This document shows positions 1-5,718 of a DNA stretch of 13,689 nt, in pieces. Positions within the stretch are counted from its first letter, which is position 1; every line of letters begins with the position of its first letter. A program made the position numbers and the translations under genes. The notes below the pieces were generated by a model. That model saw only the letters and a list, made by a program, of their open reading frames with translations. It did not search any database and was not told the origin of the DNA. The stretch spans positions 1 through 13,689 of the forward strand of contig QIFF01000236.1 of assembly GCA_003230635.1 (NCBI GenBank), written 5' to 3'. This stretch comes from a bacterium (GTDB lineage Bacteria; SZUA-182).

Positions 1-198
1 GAGCAGCAATACCTAAGCCGGCACAAAGTGGAAAAGGTCTTAACCCATACCCTGAAACCCCGCCAGAACGCCTGGTATCTGTGCCGTTATGTCTATAATG
101 TTCCCCTCTGGCTGGTAAAAAAGTATAATGCGGATAAGAACCTGGCCGAGCTAAACGTGGGAGACAAGCTTTTAATTCCCGTGCTTAGGGAGATGTGA
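1..198 (+). CDS. C-terminal fragment of a LysM-like cell-wall protein
   Basis: Frame 1 is open from the window edge to a TGA at 196-198, giving the last 65 residues of a protein. Its final 40 residues read like a LysM peptidoglycan-binding repeat: YNVPLWLVKKYN, then LAELNVGDKLLIPVL, which matches the usual pattern of a helix with 'a hydrophobic-x-x-YN', then 'L-x-x-GDxLxIP'. LysM repeats at the C-terminus are typical of lytic transglycosylases and other envelope enzymes, but the catalytic part lies outside the window, so the enzyme class cannot be named. The next gene is in a different compositional context and 100 bases away, so co-transcription is not implied. I am fairly sure that it is coding and moderately sure of the LysM assignment. 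Confidence 0.6.
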   Translation, partial: EQQYLSRHKVEKVLTHTLKPRQNAWYLCRYVYNVPLWLVKKYNADKNLAELNVGDKLLIPVLREM

Positions 199-208
199 AA
201 GGAAGAGA

Positions 209-260
209 ATTAGACAGGATTAACAGGATGGAAACGATATGATGTCCTAGTTAAATCCAG
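209..260. repeat. Possible short intergenic repeat with imperfect dyad
   Basis: The spacer contains the words ACAGGATTA and ACAGGATGG side by side (214-231), then GTTAAATCC at 250-258. That last word is complementary, with one bulge, to GGATTAAC at 217-224. From memory, the 'TTAGACAGGATTAACAGGAT' type of sequence recurs between genes in many bacterial genomes, so this may be a degenerate copy of a dispersed repeat. Only one copy is visible in this window, so repetitiveness is inferred. Confidence 0.3.
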
Positions 261-307
261 AGATTACGACAAGTGGTTTTTGGTGGTGGGTGTTGGGGGG
301 AGTATCT

Positions 308-1240
308 ATGGATAAGAATGGTTTTTTAAGTATCTTAACAAATTATAAAACGGAGCTTGAGGACATTTTATCAAGATTCCAATATCATCACATAAATCAG
401 AACGATGATCCTGTATATCGACAGAAGGTTCAGGAAATTATTGACTTATTGACTGATAATCTTGTAGAGAATCCTTACTCCTCTAGAATTGCCAGTTTTT
501 TTAATGAAGGGATCTCAAATTTCACTGGTTTACCTTCGTATAAAAGTGTTGAAAACATAATTGGTGTGATTGGGGCTATAATTACGCGTGTTTCTCGTAA
601 GCCAGGGTTGCTTAATAAATCAAACCATACAAATCAAACTATGAATGATGACATTAGATGGAAAATCCTCCAATACCTTAACCAATTTAGGGATAGAGCA
701 GGAGCAACAAGATTTGCAAAAATCTCCACAATTTCTAATGAGCTATCCATTGAGGAAAATGAAGCACCTAGACACTGCAATGATTTGGCAGATAGGGAAC
801 TAATAGAAGTTAAAAACCCACTTTCACCTAATAGAGCTAAAGCAAGGATAACTACTGAGGGAATTGTTAAGATTAATCCGGAGGATCCCTTCATAAGTCA
901 ACACCACGGCATCCAGGCTGAGGTTAGACCAGACCAGTCATCTTTTGGGTTTAATATAGGCAAACTAGAGGTTCATGGTGAAAATATAGCCATTGGTCCC
1001 GGAGCAATGGCAAATTATAATGGCAATAAAACTGAGGCAAATAAGCTACTTGCTACGCTACGTGAAGTGTTGCAGGAGGACAGGCAAGAGTTAGTTGATT
1101 CATTAACTAATGCTTTAGCTGACAAGGACCAAACCCAAGCTTCTGGCGTTTGGGATAAAATCAAGGATGGAGTTGATGTTGGTAGCAAAGCCTATCAGAT
1201 ATTAAAAGCACTAGGTGGGTTGCTGGGGTTTTTATTGTAA
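308..1240 (+). CDS. Unrecognised accessory protein with a winged-helix-like middle and a hydrophobic C-terminus
   Basis: I chose the ATG at 308 because GGGGGGAG at 295-302 sits at ribosome-binding distance; an in-frame GTG at 290 would overlap that site. The 310-residue product is not one I can name. Residues about 30-100 form an all-helical region (PYSSRIASFFNEGISNFTG, then SYKSVENIIGVIGAIITRV). Residues about 113-190 look like a winged helix (ISTISNELSIEENEAPRHCN, DRELIEV, ARITTEGI), similar in layout to MarR/ArsR-type DNA-binding domains. Residues 219-240 contain HGENIAIGPGAMANYNGN, a short beta-type 'I-x-I-G-x-G-A' element. The end is an amphipathic and then hydrophobic stretch (KAYQILKALGGLLGFLL). 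No signal peptide is seen. The gene is visibly more AT-rich than the efflux operon, consistent with acquired DNA. The last codons lie inside a 16-bp tandem repeat that may have truncated it. Function is unknown; a sensor or adaptor in a defence-type locus is one guess. Confidence 0.75.
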   Translation: MDKNGFLSILTNYKTELEDILSRFQYHHINQNDDPVYRQKVQEIIDLLTDNLVENPYSSRIASFFNEGISNFTGLPSYKSVENIIGVIGAIITRVSRKPGLLNKSNHTNQTMNDDIRWKILQYLNQFRDRAGATRFAKISTISNELSIEENEAPRHCNDLADRELIEVKNPLSPNRAKARITTEGIVKINPEDPFISQHHGIQAEVRPDQSSFGFNIGKLEVHGENIAIGPGAMANYNGNKTEANKLLATLREVLQEDRQELVDSLTNALADKDQTQASGVWDKIKDGVDVGSKAYQILKALGGLLGFLL

Positions 1241-1268
1241 GGGGTTTTTATTGTAAGGGGTTTTTATT
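1225..1268 (+). repeat. 16-bp tandem repeat, 2.75 copies, at the 3' end of the accessory gene
   Basis: The unit GGGGTTTTTATTGTAA occurs at 1225-1240 and 1241-1256, then its first 12 bases recur at 1257-1268 before diverging (CAAG instead of GTAA). The stop codon of the upstream gene is the TAA of the first unit. If 32 bases (two units) are removed, the reading frame continues for 31 codons to a TAG at 1351-1353, through GFLFKRLLKK and then AQVLEQAKQKVEQTILGENT. That stretch looks like a charged amphipathic helix. Confidence 0.9.
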
Positions 1269-1372
1269 CAAGAGATTGCTCAAGAAGACCGCCCAAGTCC
1301 TGGAACAGGCTAAGCAAAAAGTAGAGCAAACCATTTTAGGCGAAAACACATAGTCTTTTAAAGAGGTGTTTA

Positions 1373-2278
1373 ATGAGTAAAAAGAAAGAACAAAAAGACC
1401 TTGTGCCAGGGGCAAAATTAGCCGTTTTTAAGGGCAGGCAAATACGCCGGACTATTCATAATGATGAATGGTGGTTTTCTGTAGCCGATATTGTGGAGGT
1501 ATTGACGGATTCTTCCAATGTAACGGATTACATTAAAAAATTAAGAAGGCGGGATGAGGAGCTTAGCAAAGGGTGGGGACAAATTGTCACCCCCCTTTCC
1601 ATTGAGACGGCGGGCGGCAAACAAAGGCTTAATTGTGCCAATACAGAGGGTATTTTCCGTATTATTCAGTCAATCCCGTCTCGCAAAGCGGAGCCTTTTA
1701 AGCGCTGGTTGGCAAGGGTCGGGTATGAGCGTGTTAAGGAGATTGAAGACCCCGAATTGGCGACGAAGCGGACAAGGGCGTTGTATAAGGCAAAAGGCTA
1801 CTCCAGCGCCTGGATTGAAAAGCGTATGCGGGGTATCGCTATTCGTGAGGAATTGACAGACGAATGGCAGCAGCGGGGTGTTCAGGAGCAAAAAGCGTAT
1901 GCTATCTTAACGGCTGAAATTTCCAAAGCTGCTTTTGATATGACGCCTTCGGAGTATAAGAAATATAAAGAGCTTAAACGTGAGAATTTGCGGGATCATA
2001 TGAACGATTTAGAGCTTATTTTTTCTATGCTTGGCGAGGCTTCAACAACAGAGATCGCCCGCAATAAAAACGCTCAAGGGTTCGAGGAAAACAAAGAGGC
2101 TTCCATCAAAGGCGGTGAGGTAGCAGGTGGAGCCCGCAGGGATTTAGAGGAAAAAAGCGGAAAGAAAGTGGTTTCAAGGGACAATTACCTTAAAATCCAG
2201 CAGGGCAAAAAACAGCTTAACGGCAAGAAAGAACAAGAAGAATTGATGGCCATCCCGTCAAAAAATAAGGAGAGGTAA
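1373..2278 (+). CDS. BRO-N domain protein (phage antirepressor/DinD-like)
   Basis: A protein of 301 residues, with AGAGGTG at 1361-1367 ahead of the ATG. Residues about 15-125 are a BRO-N domain: DEWWFSVADIVEVLTDSSNV, a basic DYIKKLRRRD segment, the 'TPLSIETAGGKQRLNCANTEG' region and RWLARVGYERV. This fold is found in phage antirepressors and baculovirus BRO proteins and usually binds nucleic acid. The C-terminal half (DMTPSEYKKYKELKRENLRD, ELIFSMLGEASTTEIARNK, QGFEENKEA, KKVVSRDNYL) matches the bacterial chromosomal subgroup that shares its tail with the damage-inducible protein DinD. No other phage gene is present, so it looks like a domesticated or stand-alone copy. Its TAA lies three bases before the mtnP start and its last codons carry the mtnP ribosome binding site, so the two are probably co-transcribed. 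The target is unknown. Confidence 0.88.
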   Translation: MSKKKEQKDLVPGAKLAVFKGRQIRRTIHNDEWWFSVADIVEVLTDSSNVTDYIKKLRRRDEELSKGWGQIVTPLSIETAGGKQRLNCANTEGIFRIIQSIPSRKAEPFKRWLARVGYERVKEIEDPELATKRTRALYKAKGYSSAWIEKRMRGIAIREELTDEWQQRGVQEQKAYAILTAEISKAAFDMTPSEYKKYKELKRENLRDHMNDLELIFSMLGEASTTEIARNKNAQGFEENKEASIKGGEVAGGARRDLEEKSGKKVVSRDNYLKIQQGKKQLNGKKEQEELMAIPSKNKER

Positions 2279-2281
2279 ATA

Positions 2282-3136
2282 ATGAAAATCGGCATTATCG
2301 GGGGCAGCGGCCTCTACGACATGGAAGGTTTGGAAAGTGTGCGCTCAGTGAGGGTGGATACCCCCTTTGGGGACCCCTCCGACGAATATATTGAAGGGGT
2401 TTTGGAAGGTAAGGAGGTGGTTTTCCTGCCTCGTCATGGCCGCGGGCATCGCATTTTGCCCAGTGAGCTTAATTTCAAGGCCAATATTTACGGCTTTAAG
2501 AAACTGGGGGTCAGCTGCATCATCTCGGTCAGTGCGGTAGGCAGTATGAAAGAGGAAATACGGCCGCTGGACATTGTCATTCCCGACCAGTTCTTTGACC
2601 GCACCAAGGGGCGTCCCTGCACCTTCTTCGGCGAGGGGGTAGTGGGACACGTCAGCTTTGCCGACCCGGTGTGCGCCGACTTGGCTGCCTTGTTATACGC
2701 CGGTGGACAAGAGGCGGGCTGCCGCATGCACAAGGGGGGAACCTACCTCTGCATGGAAGGCCCCCAGTTCTCCACCCGGGCGGAATCCAAGATTTACCGC
2801 CAATGGGGGGTGGATGTGATCGGCATGACCAACCTTACCGAAGCCAAACTGGCCCGCGAGGCGGAACTGTGCTATGCGACGGTTGCTCTCGCTACCGATT
2901 ACGATGTCTGGCATGAGGCGGAGGATGACGTCAGCCTCCAGGCCATTCTCGCCATTTTGAAGCAAAATGCGCTTAACGCCCAGACGCTGATCAAAAACGC
3001 TATCCGCCGACTCCCGGAGGCCAACGCCTGCAACTGCCAGAACGCCCTGAAAGACGCCATCGTCACCGCACCCCAACTGATTCCGGCCCCGACAAAAGAA
3101 AAGCTTGAATTGATTATGGGTCGCTATTGGAAGTAG
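2282..3136 (+). CDS. mtnP: S-methyl-5'-thioadenosine phosphorylase
   Basis: A 284-residue member of the MTAP branch of the PNP/UDP phosphorylase family. It would convert methylthioadenosine plus phosphate to adenine and 5-methylthioribose-1-phosphate in the cytosol (methionine salvage). Visible signatures are GGSGLY (7-12), the phosphate-binding RHGRGH (51-56), SAVGS (84-88), EGPQFSTRAES (159-169), GMTNLTEAKLARE (181-193) and ATDYD ending at 208. The DYD corresponds to the base-recognising aspartates that mark adenine-specific (MTA) rather than guanine-specific enzymes. The length is typical for bacterial MtnP. The start is supported by AAGGAGAGG within the end of the preceding gene, about six bases before the ATG. 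A relative in this family can act on 5'-deoxyadenosine or MTI, so the exact substrate range is inferred. Confidence 0.93.
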   Translation: MKIGIIGGSGLYDMEGLESVRSVRVDTPFGDPSDEYIEGVLEGKEVVFLPRHGRGHRILPSELNFKANIYGFKKLGVSCIISVSAVGSMKEEIRPLDIVIPDQFFDRTKGRPCTFFGEGVVGHVSFADPVCADLAALLYAGGQEAGCRMHKGGTYLCMEGPQFSTRAESKIYRQWGVDVIGMTNLTEAKLAREAELCYATVALATDYDVWHEAEDDVSLQAILAILKQNALNAQTLIKNAIRRLPEANACNCQNALKDAIVTAPQLIPAPTKEKLELIMGRYWK

Positions 3137-3162
3137 GAAACAAAATACGAGGAGGATCTCCT

Positions 3163-3543
3163 ATGCCTGGCGAAAAGATTCTGATTGTGGATGATGATGA
3201 TGACCTGCGGCGCGGACTGAACATCCGCCTGAGGGCCAGTGGCTACCAAGTGGTTTTTGCCGCTGATGCGCTCTCGGCGCTTAGCATGGCCAAAAAGGAA
3301 AAGCCGGATTTAATCATCCTGGATCTTGGTCTGCCCGCTGGTAACGGTTTCACCGTTATGGAACGGCTGTCAGACATTATGCCTGTCGCTTCCATCCCCA
3401 TTATCATTCTCACCGCCAGGGATTCGGCCAGCAGCGAGGAGCGCTCCCTCACTGCCGGCGCAGTAGCCTTCTTCCAGAAGCCGGTGGATAACGAGGTGCT
3501 TCTGGCCGCTATTAAAAAGGCGTTGGGGCCGTCCGATTATTGA
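3163..3543 (+). CDS. Stand-alone response-regulator receiver protein
   Basis: The ATG at 3163 is preceded by GAGGAGG (3150-3156), the strongest start. An upstream in-frame TTG at 3127 lies inside mtnP and is unlikely. The product is 126 residues and consists only of a CheY-like receiver: acidic pocket VDDDDD (9-14), phospho-acceptor Asp54 in LDLGLPAGNG, Thr84 in LTARD and Lys106 in FFQKPV. There is no output domain, so it should act as a phosphorylated shuttle or by protein-protein contact, like CheY or Spo0F. The IVDDDDDLRRGL start and FFQKPVD end resemble the receivers of PleD-like and hybrid-kinase systems. No histidine kinase is visible in the window. It starts 26 bases after the mtnP stop and is probably in the same transcript. 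Confidence 0.9.
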   Translation: MPGEKILIVDDDDDLRRGLNIRLRASGYQVVFAADALSALSMAKKEKPDLIILDLGLPAGNGFTVMERLSDIMPVASIPIIILTARDSASSEERSLTAGAVAFFQKPVDNEVLLAAIKKALGPSDY

Positions 3544-3607
3544 TTGAAACCCTGGCTGTGCGGTGGAGGGAGGCAACTCCAGCACCCCCCTCTACCCCTT
3601 CATGCGG

Positions 3608-3676
3608 CTACTTGTCTTTTTTGGGTGGTTTCTTGTCTGTGCAGCCGCAACCGCAGGAACCTTTCTTCTTGGCCAT
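3608..3676 (-). CDS. 22-residue Cys/Lys-rich mini-protein with CGCGC motif
   Basis: This minus-strand reading frame runs from ATG at 3676-3674 to TAG at 3610-3608 and encodes 22 residues: MAKKKGS, then CGCGC (residues 8-12), T-D, then a tail KKPPKKDK. Translation is strongly supported by the Shine-Dalgarno sequence just upstream on the minus strand, AAAGGGGGTGATC, one mismatch from the full anti-16S complement, with the core about eight bases from the ATG. It lies downstream of, and on the same strand as, the ArsR-family gene, with a dyad like the arsR operator between them. Three alternating cysteines in a basic peptide suggest soft-metal (Cu, Zn, Cd, As) binding, as in a miniature metallothionein or chaperone. 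That role is inference. It is short, but spacing, motif and location make chance unlikely. Confidence 0.7.
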   Translation of the reverse strand: MAKKKGSCGCGCTDKKPPKKDK

Positions 3677-3701
3677 GTGGATCACCCCCTTTCCATATTA
3701 G

Positions 3702-3723
3702 AGTATTAGCAATATCTAATACT
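3702..3723. promoter_or_regulatory. Second putative ArsR operator, upstream of the mini-protein gene
   Basis: A perfect inverted repeat with arms AGTATTAG (3702-3709) and CTAATACT (3716-3723) around six bases. The outer half-sites AGTATT and AATACT are ten bases apart, the same 22-bp geometry as the dyad at the arsR promoter. It lies about 26 bases upstream of the mini-protein start and 24 bases past the arsR stop. I do not see a convincing sigma-70 promoter overlapping it: TTGCAT and TATTAG, 17 bases apart on the minus strand, are weak matches. Confidence 0.6.
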
Positions 3724-3746
3724 ATTTCTAAAAAATATATGCAATC

Positions 3747-4055
3747 TTAGTGCGTTTTTTTGGTTTCCGTTTTTTCCCTTCCCTTCAGACAACCGCAAGT
3801 GCAAATGCGGTTTAATCTCTGCCGGCACACCTCCATGGCCTCTTTATCAATTGTATAGTAGGTGTGGTAGCCCTGTCGCATATTATTCACCAATCCCGCA
3901 CTTTTAAGGATGCGCAGATGCTGGGAAACGGCTGATTGGGTTATTCCCAGCACCTCGGCTAGAGCCCCTACCGTCATTTCCCCTTGTTTCAGTTGCTCGA
4001 TTATCTCAATGCGCTTATTCCCAGCCAGGATTTTGAAAAGTTCAGCGACATCCAT
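3747..4055 (-). CDS. ArsR/SmtB-family metal-responsive repressor
   Basis: The ATG at 4055 fits a GGAG six bases upstream; an ATG at 4058 is an alternative. The product is 102 residues, normal for this family. It starts in the typical way (MDVAELFKILAGNKRIEIIE) and carries the winged helix-turn-helix LAEVLGITQSAVSQHLRILK (32-51), followed by the wing region QGYHTYYTI. Family members repress their own operon and release DNA on metal binding. Candidate metal ligands are Cys77 and the C-terminal trio Cys85-Thr-Cys87-Gly-Cys89. The usual ArsR ELCVCDL motif of the alpha-3 helix is absent, so sensing would have to be by a C-terminal site. The metal is not evident. It is transcribed away from the efflux operon and shares the 285-base intergenic region with it. 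The tail after the cysteines is Lys/Thr rich. Confidence 0.9.
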   Translation of the reverse strand: MDVAELFKILAGNKRIEIIEQLKQGEMTVGALAEVLGITQSAVSQHLRILKSAGLVNNMRQGYHTYYTIDKEAMEVCRQRLNRICTCGCLKGREKTETKKTH

Positions 4056-4076
4056 CATTTTCTCCAACCAATGTAG

Positions 4077-4098
4077 TATATTCTAAATCTCTAATATA
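4077..4098. promoter_or_regulatory. Putative ArsR operator at the arsR promoter
   Basis: An inverted repeat TATATT (4077-4082) and AATATA (4093-4098) with ten bases between the arms. It lies directly downstream of the arsR -10 box, covering the expected transcription start. This is the classic position for autorepression by an ArsR-type protein. The arms and spacing match the second dyad at 3702-3723. Confidence 0.6.
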
Positions 4099-4099
4099 G

Positions 4100-4127
4100 A
4101 TTATACCCCCTTTTTGTCTTTTGTCAA
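4100..4127 (-). promoter_or_regulatory. Consensus sigma-70 promoter for arsR and the mini-protein
   Basis: Read on the minus strand, TTGACA (4127-4122) and TATAAT (4105-4100) are both perfect consensus hexamers separated by 16 bases. The -10 box abuts the dyad at 4077-4098. The start codon at 4055 leaves a leader of roughly 35-40 bases. Confidence 0.85.
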
Positions 4128-4185
4128 ATACTTTTTATTTTTTTAAGCGTGTTAGTATCTGTACCCTCGGTTCCGGAGGCAAAGT

Positions 4186-4231
4186 TGTAGAATTTTATTC
4201 ACCCTAACAAAACAGTGTGGAATATTCTACA
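4186..4231 (+). promoter_or_regulatory. Putative upstream activating sites for a sigma-54 activator
   Basis: TGTGGAATATTCTACA at 4216-4231 is a near-perfect palindrome of TGT-N10-ACA form, with one mismatched pair. A related sequence, TGTAGAATTTTATTCA, begins 30 bases earlier at 4186, about three helical turns away. The outer arms TTGTAGAAT (4185-4193) and ATTCTACAA (4224-4232) are also exact reverse complements. The sites lie roughly 80-120 bases upstream of the sigma-54 promoter, the usual place for an enhancer-binding protein. The activator itself is not in the window. Confidence 0.55.
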
Positions 4232-4308
4232 ATTAACGGCCAGGTCCGGCTGCCAGGGGTTAGATGTATGTAACTGTTAAACAAAGGCTTACACCTCATT
4301 CCCCTTTT

Positions 4309-4324
4309 TGGCACAAGGATTGCA
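4309..4324 (+). promoter_or_regulatory. Sigma-54 (-24/-12) promoter of the efflux operon
   Basis: TGGCAC (4309-4314), five bases, then TTGCA (4320-4324) is an exact match to the sigma-54 consensus TGGCAC-N5-TTGCW, including the invariant GG and GC. Transcription would begin near 4335, just before the AGGAGG at 4337-4342 that serves the first outer-membrane-factor gene. No good sigma-70 promoter is obvious in the same stretch, so the operon likely needs RpoN and an ATP-dependent activator. Confidence 0.85.
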
Positions 4325-4352
4325 GAAAGGGGGTGTAGGAGGATAATCACTA

Positions 4353-5718
4353 ATGACAAGAAATAGTCACCTTAAATGGCTGACGATGCTGCCGGCGGTA
4401 GTTTTATTGCTGGCGGCGGCAACAACTTCTTTTGCGAGCCAGAATGTGACTGACGAAGACGCTTTACTCCGGGGCAAGGTTACTTTACAGCAATTGATTG
4501 CTTACGCTTACCGCCACAACCCCAGCCTGAAGGCGGCCAGGATGCGCTGGGCGGCGGTTATAGAGAGACACCCCCAGGTTACCGCTTATGAAGACCCGGT
4601 GTTGCAGTATGCCTATTTTATTGAAAACGTGGAAACCAGGGTCGGCCCCCAGGAGCAGAAGTTTTCCCTCTCCCAGGATTTCCCTCTCCCAGGAGATTCC
4701 CTTTCCGGGCAAGCTGAGCCTAAAGGGGGAGATTGTAGCCCAGGAAGTAAAAATCGCCCGGCAGGAGTTTGAAAGACAAACCCGGGATTTAATCGTGGAG
4801 TTAAAAAACGCTTATTATGAACTGGCTTATATCAACAAGGCGATAGAGCTAACCAGGCAAAACAAAGCATTATTGGAGCATCTGGCTAATATCGGCACCA
4901 CGCAATATTCCCTGGACGGCACTACCCTAAACGATGTTTTTCAGGCCCAATCTCAACTGGCACAGGTTTCTTACGATTTAATTTTATTGACAGAGTTTAA
5001 AAGCAGTGAAATTACCCGTATCAATACCCTGCTCAACCGCCCGCCCGAGGCTCCCCTGGGAGAGGCTCAGGTTTTGGGCTACCAGCCCCTTAATTATTCA
5101 CTGGAGGAGCTTTATCAATTGGCCTTAGCCAATCAACAGGAGTTGAACATCTCTGAGCTGGACATCACCCGTCAATCTAAAAAGATTGAGCTGGCTAAAA
5201 TGGAATATTTGCCTAACTTTAAAGTGGGGTTTGATTATATTGATGTGGGTGAAGCGGTTAATGCGGGATTGGCCGACAGCGGGCAGGATGCTTACGCTGT
5301 TAATGTCGGGATCAGCATTCCCTTATGGTTTGACAAGAACCGGGCGCGGGTGAATGAGGCCAAAAGCGACTATGACGCCGCCGTTTATAAGAAAAAAGAA
5401 TTGGAAAACCGGGCTTTTTCCGCCGTCAAAACACTTTATTTCAAGCTGCAAAACTCAGCCCGCCTGGTTCGTTTGTACCGCGATTCCTTAGTCCCCCAGG
5501 CGGCTGAGTCTATGGAAACGGCCGAGACCTGGTTCAAAACTAAAAAGGGCAGTTTTTCCGGTCTGCTGGAGACCCAGGCGGTTTGGTTGAATTTCAACCT
5601 GGCCCTGCAGCGGGCGCTGGCCGATTATCACCAGCGTATTGCCCTGATGGAAAGGGTTGTCGGTACCGGCTTACCCCTGAGCAAACCCAAACCTGTGGAA
5701 GGGGGGACGGCAAAATGA
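4353..5718 (+). pseudogene. TolC/CusC-type outer-membrane factor 1, frameshifted by a 16-bp duplication
   Basis: The ATG follows AGGAGG (4337-4342). A signal peptide is clear (LPAVVLLLAAATTSFAS). The frame then reads VTLQQLIAYAYRHNPSLKAA and YAYFIENVETRVGPQEQKFS, typical of heavy-metal outer-membrane factors. At 4663-4694 the 16-mer TTTCCCTCTCCCAGGA is present twice in tandem. This shifts the frame, and translation ends at a TGA at 4770-4772 after 139 codons. Dropping one copy gives FSLSQEIPFPGKLSLKGEI, matching the neighbouring paralogue's TLSQQFPFPGTLSLKGDI, and an open frame to 5718 (449 residues). The downstream frame is otherwise undamaged, with two OEP repeats rich in coiled-coil helices, so the lesion is recent, reversible or a sequence error. 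The intact product would be the trimeric outer-membrane exit duct of the pump. Its stop overlaps the next start (ATGA at 5715-5718). Confidence 0.88.
4663..4694 (+). repeat. Exact 16-bp tandem duplication causing a frameshift
   Basis: TTTCCCTCTCCCAGGA occupies 4663-4678 and again 4679-4694 with no mismatch. Deleting either copy leaves 1350 bases between the start at 4353 and the stop at 5718, a multiple of three. No inserted DNA separates the copies, so this is not a target-site duplication around an element. Confidence 0.97.

Noticed and set aside
290..307. GTG at 290 as start of the accessory gene
   Set aside because: It would overlap the G-rich ribosome binding site that serves the ATG at 308, and the added residues show no protein-like character.
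3190..3204. GAT triplet run in the receiver gene, considered as an unstable repeat
   Set aside because: It encodes the normal acidic pocket of receiver domains (run of Asp) and stays in frame.
3562..3596. Hairpin GGTGGAGGG/CCCTCTACC after the response-regulator gene, considered as a terminator
   Set aside because: The stem has a G-U pair and a 17-base loop, and no run of T follows on either strand, so a Rho-independent terminator is not supported.
3544..3750. Plus-strand open frame of 68 codons after the response regulator
   Set aside because: It runs antisense to the mini-protein and its operator, has no ribosome binding site and gives a Cys/Trp-rich nonsense-like translation.
4663..4694. 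Programmed ribosomal frameshift in the first outer-membrane factor
   Set aside because: There is no slippery heptamer or downstream structure. The exact duplicated 16-mer explains the shift, and the reading across both copies would add residues absent from the paralogue.
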